A DNA stretch of 64,000 nucleotides, taken from the NCBI RefSeq assembly GCF_004348425.1, contig NZ_SMKK01000006.1, positions 19,688-83,687 of the forward strand. The letters are read 5' to 3'. The translations under genes were made by a program, and so were the position numbers. Positions 56,963-64,000 of the stretch are shown one piece after another. The number at the start of each line of letters is the position of its first letter. Within the stretch, counting starts at the first letter, position 1. The notes below the pieces were generated by a model. The model searched no databases. It had not been told where the DNA came from and saw only the letters and a list, made by a program, of their open reading frames with translations. The DNA is from Actinomadura sp. 7K507. Its GTDB lineage: Bacteria; Actinomycetota; Actinomycetes; Streptosporangiales; Streptosporangiaceae.

Positions 56963-57494
56963 CGCCCTCGACGCCCCACTCGCTGAACGGCGGCGGTTCG
57001 CCGCGTCCCGCGGGCGGCGGCCGGACGAGGACGAGGCGGGCCACGCCGAGCCGGTGCACCGCCCGCGCCGTCGCCTCCAGCTCCGGGCCGTCCGCCGGGC
57101 CGCCCGCGAACATGAGGTCGGCGCCGCGCGCCCAGCCGGGCGGCTCGGAGAACTCCGGCGCCCACACGCACACGCGGTGCCGGGCGGAGATCCGGTAGCC
57201 GTGCATCGCGCCGCCCGGATGCGGCACCGGCAGCGGCTCGACGCGCAGCGTGCCGTGCCGGAACGGGGCCAGGACCGGCGCGGGCATCCCGCACTCCCGG
57301 GCGATCCTGCCGAGGAGGGGCTGGTACGGGCCGTGCTCGTCGCGCACGAGCCACGCCTGGGAGAACTCCGGCGGCTCGGAACCGGGGCCGCCGTCCAGCC
57401 CGACGTGCGCGTGCCCGTACTCGACCAGCAGCCCCGCCGGCGCGTGCCGCGACGAGCGGGCCATTCCGGTACCGAGCAGGATCAGGCGCGGCAT
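56946..57494 (-). CDS. Metallo-beta-lactamase-fold-like protein lacking metal ligands
   Basis: 182 residues from the ATG at 57494. The start MPRLILLGTGMARSSRHAPAGLLVEYGHAHVGLDGGPGS matches the first strands of RNase Z-like MBL proteins, in which GTG, R and D-G-GPGS are landmarks. The HxHxDH metal motif that should follow is absent, and the protein is shorter than the family's usual 250-300 residues. It is either a non-catalytic derivative or a wrong match. Followed by converging repeats at its end. Confidence 0.55.
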   Translation of the reverse strand: MPRLILLGTGMARSSRHAPAGLLVEYGHAHVGLDGGPGSEPPEFSQAWLVRDEHGPYQPLLGRIARECGMPAPVLAPFRHGTLRVEPLPVPHPGGAMHGYRISARHRVCVWAPEFSEPPGWARGADLMFAGGPADGPELEATARAVHRLGVARLVLVRPPPAGRGEPPPFSEWGVEGAVYRM

Positions 57495-57543
57495 ACCCCG
57501 ATCGTCACCCCGCCCGGGGGCCGCGTCCACCCCCGGGCGCCGC

Positions 57544-58392
57544 TCAGGCGGATTCGGCGAGGGTGCTCTCGCCCCAGTGTTCCTCCAGCCCGCCGAGCAG
57601 ATCGGTGGGGGTGCAGCCTGCGAGGGCACGGAACTCGCGGTTGAGGTGGGCCTGGTCGTAGAAGCCGGAGGCGAACGCGGCGTCCGCGAACCCGGCGCCG
57701 CCGGTCAGCAGCTCGACGGCGCGCTGGAAGCGCAGTACCCGCCCCATCACCTTGGGCGGCAGCCCGGCCTGCTCGCGGAACCGGTTCGTCAGGTGCTTGC
57801 GGCTCCAGCCGACGTCGGCGGCGACGTCGGCGACGGTCACCGCGAGGTCGCCGTTCAGCAGCCGCCACGCCCGGGCGACCTCCGGGTCGGGGACGGGCCC
57901 GGCCTCCAGGCGCCGCAGCAGGAAGGCGTCGAGGACGTCGAACCGCTCGCCCCAGGACGCCGCGTCGGTGAGCCGCCCGACGAGCGTGTGCGCGCCGCGG
58001 CCGAGCAGGTCGGGCAGGTCGACGGCGATGTTGGTGAGGCGGGCCATCGGGACGCCGAACAGCGTGTAGGCGCCGAGCGGGGTCACGTCGAGCTGGATGC
58101 CGCGCTGCCCGCCGGGGCTGCGGTACATGCCGTGCCCGTCGTACATCCCGGCGACGAACGACCCGTACTCGCGGCCGCCTCCCGAGCCGGGGACCGTCTG
58201 GAAAAGCGGCGGCCCCAGGTTGATGATGACGACGCAGGCCCGGGTGGGCACGGTGCGCATCCGGGTCGGGACGGCGATCTGCTCCCAGTACCCGTCGTAG
58301 GAGCGCAGGAGCGGGCGCAGCGCCGGATGAGGCCGTGCCTGCGCCATCCACCAGCCGCCCTGGTCGCTGAAATCGACCGGCCTGTCGCTCAT
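57544..58392 (-). CDS. AraC-family transcriptional regulator
   Basis: 282 residues. The AraC helix-turn-helix pair is at about 180-270: VADVAADVGWSRKHLTNRFREQAGLPPKVMGRVLRFQRAV and GFADAAFASGFYDQAHLNREFRALAGCTPTDLL. The N-terminal 150 residues form a cupin-like sensor (GAYTLFGVPMARLTN). Target unknown. It is followed on the same strand by the MBL-like gene and may control it or its own promoter. Confidence 0.85.
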   Translation of the reverse strand: MSDRPVDFSDQGGWWMAQARPHPALRPLLRSYDGYWEQIAVPTRMRTVPTRACVVIINLGPPLFQTVPGSGGGREYGSFVAGMYDGHGMYRSPGGQRGIQLDVTPLGAYTLFGVPMARLTNIAVDLPDLLGRGAHTLVGRLTDAASWGERFDVLDAFLLRRLEAGPVPDPEVARAWRLLNGDLAVTVADVAADVGWSRKHLTNRFREQAGLPPKVMGRVLRFQRAVELLTGGAGFADAAFASGFYDQAHLNREFRALAGCTPTDLLGGLEEHWGESTLAESA

Positions 58393-58428
58393 GTCCCCAG
58401 TCCTACCACGCGGGAACGACGGAACCGG

Positions 58429-59178
58429 CTACTCGTACACCTGCCCGCACACCGCGATGCGCGCCAGGTCGTCCCAGTTCATGGTGGTGATCGTGCGGAC
58501 GTAGGAGCGGGCGGGCGGCTCCCCGGGACCGCCGGGCAGCGGGATGCGGGCGCCGTCGGCGGCGTCCCAGCCGCCGAGGCTGCCCGCGACGGCGCACTCC
58601 AGGTAGGTCGCGGGGTCGAAGTTGTACCAGCGGGCCGGGGTGGCGCGCGCGCCGGAACCGGGCGGGCGGGGCGCGTCCACGCCGAACCTGGCCTGCGGGC
58701 CCGGGGGAGTGGCCAGGAAGTCCTCCAGGTCGGCGATCTGGGAGAGGAGCACCCGCTCCCAGTCGGCGTACCCGTCCGGCTCGTCACCGGGCAGGGACAG
58801 GTCCTTGGCGCTCCACGCCGGGTCGAAGCCGGCCGGCGGGGTGGTGGACGCCGCGGCGAACATCGCCGCGACGTCGTCGGGCTCCAGCCGCGGCTCGCCG
58901 CAGAGCGGGGCGCTGACCTTCCAGAGGGCGCGCAGGAACGCCGACAGCGACCAGGACGCCGCCCTGGCCTCCTGGCCGAGTTGCAGGAACACCAGGTACA
59001 GGTCGCGGTTGGTGCGCACGGCGGGCCCTGGCGGCCCCTCCACCCAATACGTCTGCCGGTGCTTTACGCCGCTTTCGAAGACCAGGATCTGGGCCAGGGC
59101 GGAGATCCGCGAGTCGTGCGCGGCCACATGGAACGTGTTCCCGAGGTCGTCCTGGCGCATGACGTCCCAGGTCTGCAT
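58429..59178 (-). CDS. Conserved protein of unknown function
   Basis: 249 residues from the ATG at 59178, which has GGAGG 5 bp upstream. It opens MQTWDVMRQDDLGNTFHVAAH and is acidic and Trp-rich (YWVEGPPGP, WYNFDPATYLE). I do not recognise a domain with known function. No signal or membrane segment. A cytosolic protein alone in its unit, on the same strand as the AraC gene. Confidence 0.65.
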   Translation of the reverse strand: MQTWDVMRQDDLGNTFHVAAHDSRISALAQILVFESGVKHRQTYWVEGPPGPAVRTNRDLYLVFLQLGQEARAASWSLSAFLRALWKVSAPLCGEPRLEPDDVAAMFAAASTTPPAGFDPAWSAKDLSLPGDEPDGYADWERVLLSQIADLEDFLATPPGPQARFGVDAPRPPGSGARATPARWYNFDPATYLECAVAGSLGGWDAADGARIPLPGGPGEPPARSYVRTITTMNWDDLARIAVCGQVYE

Positions 59179-59324
59179 CCGGCCTCCACGGTCGGTGGTG
59201 CGGTGACACGACCCCCGCCCACAAAGTGTCCCATCCGGGCGGCCGACCACCAGTAGTGGCCATGTCACTTTCCGGACTCGAAGTCGTGACTTCCCGTACA
59301 AGCGGTACGCGCCTGGAACGGGTA

Positions 59325-59352
59325 GGGGCCCGGCGTCACGCCGCCGGGCCCC
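59325..59352. terminator. Terminator hairpin of the aldehyde dehydrogenase gene
   Basis: Perfect 11-bp arms GGGGCCCGGCG / CGCCGGGCCCC with loop TCACGC, ending 15 bp past the minus-strand stop at 59368. Confidence 0.65.
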
Positions 59353-59367
59353 GTCCGGGCGGCTCGC

Positions 59368-60777
59368 TCAGCGCTTGGAGCGGTGGACGACCTGCAGCTC
59401 GGTGAACCCGTACAGCCCCCACGGGCCGTTCTCGACGCCGATGCCGCTCCACTTGAACCCGCCGAACGGCTGGTTCGGGGCGAGCGCCAGGTGCGTGTTG
59501 ACCCAGGCGGTGCCGCACTCCAGCCGCCCGGCGACCTCGGCGGCCCGGTCCGCGTCGGTGCCCCACACCGAACCGGACAGCCCGAAGTGGGTGCCGTTTG
59601 CGCGGGCGATGGCGTCCTCGACGTCGGTGTACTTGACGATCGGCAGCGCGGGGCCGAACTGCTCCTCGTCCACGATCCGGGCGCCGTCCTCGATGTCGGC
59701 GAGGATCGTGGGCTGGAAGAAGTAGCCCGGCCCGTCGATGGGCTTGCCGCCCGCCGCCGCGCGGGCGCCGCCCGCGAGGGCGTCGGCGACCAGCTCGCTG
59801 ACCCGCTCGTACTGCGGCTTGTTGTTGACCGGCCCGTACTGGACGCCTTCCTCCATGCCGTCGCCGACCTTGGCGGCCTTCGCCCGCTCGGCGAGCGCGT
59901 CCACCACGTCGCCGTAGAGGGCCTCCGGGACGTACACGCGCTTGATCGCCGAGCAGACCTGGCCGTTGTTCTGGAAGGCGCCGCCGAACACCTTGTCGGC
60001 GATGGCGGCCGGGTCGGCGTCGTCCAGCACGATCGCCGGGTCGTTGCCGCCGAGCTCCAGCGTGACGCGCTTGAGGTCGGGCGCCGCGGCCGCCGCGACC
60101 CGCTTGCCGGTGGCGACGCTGCCGGTGAAGCTGATCTTGCGGGGGACGTCGTGCGAGGTCATCCAGGAGCCGAGCTCGTCGCCGCCGGTGACGACGTTCA
60201 GCACGCCGGGCGGCAGGACGTCCCGCAGCACCTCGCCGAGCTTCAGGCTGGACAGCGGCGTGAACGGGGACGGCTTGAGCACCATCGTGTTGCCCGCGAG
60301 CAGCGCCGGGGCGAGCTTCCAGATCGCCAGGAGCAGCGGGTAGTTCCACGGGGTGATCGCGGCGACGACGCCCATCGGGCGGCGGACGACCTCGACGAGC
60401 GCGTTGTCGTCGTCCTGGATGACCTCGCGGGGGAGTTCCAGGTCGGCGAAGTACTTCAGCCACACGCCGGCGCCGACGACCTCCATGGTCCCGTCGGCCA
60501 GCGGCTTACCCTGCTCCAGGGTCAGGATTCGCCCGATCTCCTCGGACCTGGCGAACATGACGTCGGCCGCCGCGAGCAGGGCCTTGCGCCGGACGGACTC
60601 GTCGCCGCGCCACTGCGCGTAGGCGGCCTGGGCCGAGGCCATCGCCGTGTCCAGCTGCTTCCGGGACGCGTCGGGCGCCTGCTCCGCCACCTCCCCGGTC
60701 GCCGGGTTGATCACGCCGAAGGTCGCGGGCGCGTCCACTGCCTGGCCGTCGATGGTCATCGAGAAGTTCTCGGACAC
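59368..60777 (-). CDS. NAD(P)-dependent aldehyde dehydrogenase
   Basis: 469 residues from the GTG at 60777, which has GGAGGA 6 bp upstream; a longer frame to 60813 has no such support. Aldehyde dehydrogenase superfamily: NYPLLLAIWKLAPALLAGNTMVLKPS (cofactor site) near 140-165, LELGGNDPAIVLDDAD with the general-base Glu near 240, and the nucleophile Cys in FQNNGQVCSAIKRVYVP near 275. It oxidises an aldehyde to the acid in the cytosol. The substrate is unknown; relatives include succinate-semialdehyde and gamma-aminobutyraldehyde dehydrogenases. Confidence 0.92.
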   Translation of the reverse strand: MSENFSMTIDGQAVDAPATFGVINPATGEVAEQAPDASRKQLDTAMASAQAAYAQWRGDESVRRKALLAAADVMFARSEEIGRILTLEQGKPLADGTMEVVGAGVWLKYFADLELPREVIQDDDNALVEVVRRPMGVVAAITPWNYPLLLAIWKLAPALLAGNTMVLKPSPFTPLSSLKLGEVLRDVLPPGVLNVVTGGDELGSWMTSHDVPRKISFTGSVATGKRVAAAAAPDLKRVTLELGGNDPAIVLDDADPAAIADKVFGGAFQNNGQVCSAIKRVYVPEALYGDVVDALAERAKAAKVGDGMEEGVQYGPVNNKPQYERVSELVADALAGGARAAAGGKPIDGPGYFFQPTILADIEDGARIVDEEQFGPALPIVKYTDVEDAIARANGTHFGLSGSVWGTDADRAAEVAGRLECGTAWVNTHLALAPNQPFGGFKWSGIGVENGPWGLYGFTELQVVHRSKR

Positions 60778-60850
60778 CGTTGATCCTCCGCTCACGGGGT
60801 TACCGAACGGCATTCAGTATTCACCCTCGCGGCCCATCTTGACGAGACGG

Positions 60851-60880
60851 GCGCCCCCGCGGTCTTTCCCGCGGGGGCGC
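60851..60880. terminator. Strong hairpin terminator downstream of the paralogous gene pair
   Basis: Perfect 12-bp GC stem (GCGCCCCCGCGG / CCGCGGGGGCGC) with loop TCTTTC, 28 bp past the stop at 60908. It separates the pair from the aldehyde dehydrogenase promoter. Confidence 0.75.
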
Positions 60881-60907
60881 ACTTCCGATCGGTCGGCGGG
60901 CCGCCGC

Positions 60908-61450
60908 TCAGGAGGCGAAGATGCGGTCCAGGAGGTCCCGGTAGCCGCGCAGCGCCAGCCGGAGCTGCTCGGTGTCGGCGTGCTCGCGCCTGCCCAGCCC
61001 TTCCGAGAGCGTCCGCCGATGCTCGGCGATGGCGCGGCCGAGGGCGTCGACGGCGTCGGAGGCCAGGTCGTCCGCCTTGCGCACGGACTCGCCGGGATCG
61101 TCGACGAACGCGGACTGCACCTCCCGCCAGCGTTCCCTGAACCGCTCGGACTCGGCCGGGTCGAACAGCTTCGCCGGGGTCGCGGCGGGGACCGGCGCCG
61201 GGGTGCCGGACGCCGGCCGGACCGGGGCGCCGGCGGGAGGCGGGCCCGGTGCCGGGATCGGGTCGGGCGCGGTGTCGGGTGCGGGCTCGGGTGCGGTGTC
61301 GGGTGCGTCCAGGACGGGGGATTCCGGCGCCGGTCCGGCGACGTGCGCGTCGCCGCTCACGCCGGGACCGGCCGTCCCGGCGGCCCGGGCGCGCTCACCG
61401 GGGGTGAGGCCGCCTTCCGGTGCCTGGTGGCCGGGTCGCCTGTGTTCCAT
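60908..61450 (-). CDS. Pro/Ala-rich protein with a conserved helical C-terminal domain (paralog of next gene)
   Basis: 180 residues. About 95 N-terminal residues are low complexity (PEPAPDTAPDPIPAPGPPP). The C-terminal domain at 95-180 (FRERWREVQSAFVDDPGESV, then LGRREHADTEQLRLALRGYRDLLDRI) is a paralog of that in the gene at 61456: the RVQ-RFVD-P--AV-QAD core is shared. Unknown function. It starts 5 bp after the upstream gene, so it forms an operon with it. Confidence 0.7.
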   Translation of the reverse strand: MEHRRPGHQAPEGGLTPGERARAAGTAGPGVSGDAHVAGPAPESPVLDAPDTAPEPAPDTAPDPIPAPGPPPAGAPVRPASGTPAPVPAATPAKLFDPAESERFRERWREVQSAFVDDPGESVRKADDLASDAVDALGRAIAEHRRTLSEGLGRREHADTEQLRLALRGYRDLLDRIFAS

Positions 61451-61455
61451 GGAGG

Positions 61456-62121
61456 TCAGCTCCCCGGTGCCCGGTCGTCGCGGTGTCCCGCCGGCCTGGC
61501 CGCCGCGGGCGCGGCGCGGCCGGCGTGGCCCGCCTCACCTGCCGGGCCCGCCTCGGCGGAGCCGGGCGCGCCGTCGGGCCGGTCTCCGCCGGGGACGGAC
61601 AGCAGCTCCTCGAACAGGGCGTGGTAGTGCTTCATGGCCTGCCGCAGGTCCTCGGTGGACGCCTCGTGGTTCGCCGCCCGGCCGCTGATGGCGTGGGCGC
61701 TGCGGTAGTGCTCCATCGTGCGGCCGTGCTCCACCGACAGGTGGGCGACCTTGTCCTCGAAGCCGTGCGTCGGGTAGCCGCGCTCGCCCATCACCACGGT
61801 GACGAGGCCGTCGGCCTGCTCGACGGCCGCCTCGGGGGTGTCGACGAAGCGCTCCTGGACGCGGCCCCACTGCTCGCGGTACTCCTCGCGGCGCCGCGGG
61901 TCGAGGTCGCGCAGCTCGAGCTCGTCATGGCGTTCCTCGCGGGAGCGCAGTTCGCGCTCGGCGGCCGTGCGGCCGCCCTGGCTGTGCAGCGTCCGGTCGT
62001 ACTCCGGGCCGAACCGCCGCTTGAGCCGTCGTGTGCGCGCCCGGGTCTGGGCCAGGTACACGGCCGCGGCCAGGGCGGCGACGACGGCAACGGCGATGAC
62101 GACCCATATCGCGGTCGACAT
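61456..62121 (-). CDS. Single-pass membrane protein with a helical domain (paralog of next gene)
   Basis: 221 residues from the ATG at 62121 with GGAGGA 5 bp upstream. An N-terminal membrane segment at 5-24 (WVVIAVAVVAALAAAVYLA) is followed by a basic patch and a charged helical domain at 60-180 (YREQWGRVQERFVDTPEAAVEQADGLV, AMKHYHALFEELLSV). The downstream protein repeats the same domain without the anchor. Secreted or cytosolic topology is not clear. Unknown function, conserved in actinomycetes as a type. Confidence 0.7.
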   Translation of the reverse strand: MSTAIWVVIAVAVVAALAAAVYLAQTRARTRRLKRRFGPEYDRTLHSQGGRTAAERELRSREERHDELELRDLDPRRREEYREQWGRVQERFVDTPEAAVEQADGLVTVVMGERGYPTHGFEDKVAHLSVEHGRTMEHYRSAHAISGRAANHEASTEDLRQAMKHYHALFEELLSVPGGDRPDGAPGSAEAGPAGEAGHAGRAAPAAARPAGHRDDRAPGS

Positions 62122-62232
62122 TGTGTTCCTCCAAAGTGCGTCGGATCGAATGCCACGCCGATGCCCGGAGAAAGGCATTCAAAACGAAACACCATGAATC
62201 GGCCAAGTGCGGGGGCGGTTCCCGAGGCCGGC

Positions 62233-63996
62233 TCACCCTCCGGAGGGCGGGCCGCTCTCCGGAGGGAAGAGGCAGCGCAGGCTTCCGATGCGCCGCGCGT
62301 CGCCGTAGCCCGCGCCGCGCAGGAGTTCACGGCCGCGCTCGTCCCAGCGCCAGGCGCACGCCACGTCCACGCCGGTCCGCGTCAGCGCCGCCCTGACCTC
62401 GGGCACCGCGGGTCTGGCGCCGCGGGGACCGCGGACGGCCGCGGTCAGCACCTTGCGGTCGTCGATGAACCGCTGCGGCATCGGCAAACTTCTCAGGTAA
62501 TGGCCGTTGGGGTTCACGGCGTGCGTGCGGACGGTCAGCAGCGGCACGGACCGCATGACGCCGGGCGGCATCAGCACCAGCCCCCCCGGGCCCGCGAGCC
62601 CGATCACGTTGCGCGCCGTCCCGACCGACCCTTCCGAGGCCTTCCACGCGGGGTTCGGCGCCACGGCCGACCCGTTCGATGCGGACCACACCGGAACCCC
62701 GCCCGCGATCAGCGCCGCGGCGAGCGCGGCCGCCGGGGCGCCCGCCGCGAGCAGGCGGGCCGGCCCCGGCCCCGGCCACGCGCCGGGGAGCCGCACCGTG
62801 GCCAGCAGCCCGATCAGCACGGGCGCGGGCACGAGCCACATGGTGCGCCACAGCACCTGTCCCGCGCCCGACAGGTCCGCGGTCGCCTCCAGCACCCCGG
62901 GCAGGACGAGCGCGGTCAGCCCCGCCGCGACGCCGGCGGTGATCAGCGCGGGCACGCCGCGGCGGGCGGTCAGGGGCGAGAGCCACAGGGCGCATCCGGC
63001 CAGCACGCCCAGCAGGGACTGCTGCAAGACCCACCCGTAGCTCCCGGCGCCGTCGTAGACCCTGCCGGCCACGCTCGTGTCGTCGTTGAACAGCATGACC
63101 ATGAGGCCGGCGGCGACCGGGTAGGCCGCCGCCGCGAACGCGGCGAGGCCGGTACGGACGCGCCCGGCGGCGATCAGCGGGACGGCGGCGGCGCCCGCGA
63201 CCAGCGGCACCACGAACGCGGCCGACGAGGTGAGCCCCACCGCGGCGACACCGGCGGCGGCGAGCAGTGCGAGGTCCGCCCGGGAGCGCCGCTCGGCCCA
63301 CCGGGTCAGGTAGACGAACAGGAGTGGCACCAGCACCGACACCAGGATCGCCTTCCCCTGCCACATGCGCAGCAGGTGGAACGAGCCGAGCGACGCCGTG
63401 CTCGTCCCGCTCCAGAGCAGGTAGGTCGCGGCCACCGCGAAGCACAGGACGGCGCGGCGCGGCGCCCACGTCCGGACGAGCCGCCACAGCGCCCAGATCG
63501 CGAGGAAGGTCACCGCGGGCAGCAGCAGGTACCACACGAACGAGGCCGCGGGGACGCCGAGCAGCCGCGCGGCGGCCCCGGCCAGGACTTCGATCGAGGA
63601 CACCGGCGGCTCGCCCGCGATCTCGTCCGCGGCCCCCGGGGTGAAGATGACGTCCTTGAGGGGGATCTCGCCGGTCGCCGCCGTCGCCACCGAACGCGAG
63701 ACGAAGTAGGCGTCGTCGCCGTCGGAGTTCACGATGAACAGGGAGGCGACGGCGAACCCCGCCCCGGTCAGCAGCGCGAACGGCGTCCCCCAGCGGGTCT
63801 CCCGGCCCTCCTCGGCCTCGCCGGCGGACTCCCCGGCCGGCGGCTGTCCCGGCTCGGGGGACGGGGCTTCGCCGTCCGGTCCCCGCAGACGGAGGAGCAC
63901 GTAGGCGACGGCGGCGGCGGCGCTCACGGCCCCCGTCGCCCATGCGCACCACCACGGGACGCCGGAGGCGTTCAGCCCCGCGCACGTCCCCGCCAC
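62233..63996 (-). CDS. Polytopic membrane protein (DUF6077-like), 5' end possibly outside the window
   Basis: 587 residues visible, with about 12 hydrophobic segments between 15 and 440 and a soluble C-terminal tail. Gly/Ala/Val-rich helices, a short acidic loop near 45-65, and FHLLRMWQGKAILVSVLVPLLFVYL near 210. The GT-C-like layout suggests a glycosyltransferase-related or uncharacterised membrane protein. The frame is open at 63996, 4 bp from the window edge, so the true start may lie upstream. Confidence 0.6.
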   Translation of the reverse strand: MAGTCAGLNASGVPWWCAWATGAVSAAAAVAYVLLRLRGPDGEAPSPEPGQPPAGESAGEAEEGRETRWGTPFALLTGAGFAVASLFIVNSDGDDAYFVSRSVATAATGEIPLKDVIFTPGAADEIAGEPPVSSIEVLAGAAARLLGVPAASFVWYLLLPAVTFLAIWALWRLVRTWAPRRAVLCFAVAATYLLWSGTSTASLGSFHLLRMWQGKAILVSVLVPLLFVYLTRWAERRSRADLALLAAAGVAAVGLTSSAAFVVPLVAGAAAVPLIAAGRVRTGLAAFAAAAYPVAAGLMVMLFNDDTSVAGRVYDGAGSYGWVLQQSLLGVLAGCALWLSPLTARRGVPALITAGVAAGLTALVLPGVLEATADLSGAGQVLWRTMWLVPAPVLIGLLATVRLPGAWPGPGPARLLAAGAPAAALAAALIAGGVPVWSASNGSAVAPNPAWKASEGSVGTARNVIGLAGPGGLVLMPPGVMRSVPLLTVRTHAVNPNGHYLRSLPMPQRFIDDRKVLTAAVRGPRGARPAVPEVRAALTRTGVDVACAWRWDERGRELLRGAGYGDARRIGSLRCLFPPESGPPSGG

Positions 63997-64000
63997 GACC

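Overview
This window is about 72% GC and has the codon use of a filamentous actinomycete. The mix of a salicylate/hydroxamate siderophore locus, a PTS polyol operon, the mutA-mutB-meaB set, PucR regulators, a secreted I36-type protein and an ECF41-type sigma factor fits Actinomadura or another Thermomonosporaceae genus. The genus is an inference from gene content and from the predicted siderophore.

Positions 1-8,500 are accessory DNA. They hold fragments resembling MerR and WD40 genes, a worn ISL3-type transposase, and two copies of a gene of unknown function that flank an ECF41 sigma factor / flavin oxidoreductase / YCII-domain locus. A two-gene operon for secreted proteins (a NucA/NucB-like nuclease and an I36-like protein) follows.

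Positions 8,496-24,654 are an iron-regulated siderophore locus: a salicylate synthase diverging from a 4001-residue NRPS, then a siderophore-binding lipoprotein, an ornithine N-monooxygenase and an MbtH protein. Three 19-bp IdeR/DmdR1 iron boxes sit at the two promoters. Reading the NRPS by eye gives C-A(Gly)-T-C-A(beta-Ala)-T-C*-A(hydroxy-Orn)-MT-T-C-T. These are building blocks of the madurastatins of Actinomadura. The aryl-AMP ligase, aryl carrier protein and Ser module expected for such a product are absent, as are the terminal A domain and the thioesterase, so the pathway looks split or trans-acting.

Positions 24,657-31,053 hold a secreted esterase and a polyol PTS operon (1-phosphofructokinase-family kinase, EIIC, EIIB, EIIA, zinc dehydrogenase, HPr, DeoR). 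An 8-codon upstream ORF is coupled to its first gene.

Positions 31,217-64,000 look like ordinary chromosome: a DMT transporter, two PucR-type regulators, an acyltransferase, an anti-sigma-type kinase, a GCS2 ligase, an acyl-CoA dehydrogenase divergent from mutA-mutB-meaB, a double GNAT protein, an atypical tRNA-Asn next to an HNH nuclease gene, a coiled-coil secreted protein, a REC-glutaredoxin-like-TrxR-like fusion paired with a cNMP-binding histidine kinase, assorted oxidoreductases and regulators, an aldehyde dehydrogenase, a paralogous gene pair, and a membrane protein cut by the window edge. Several short tandem duplications lie exactly at gene ends.
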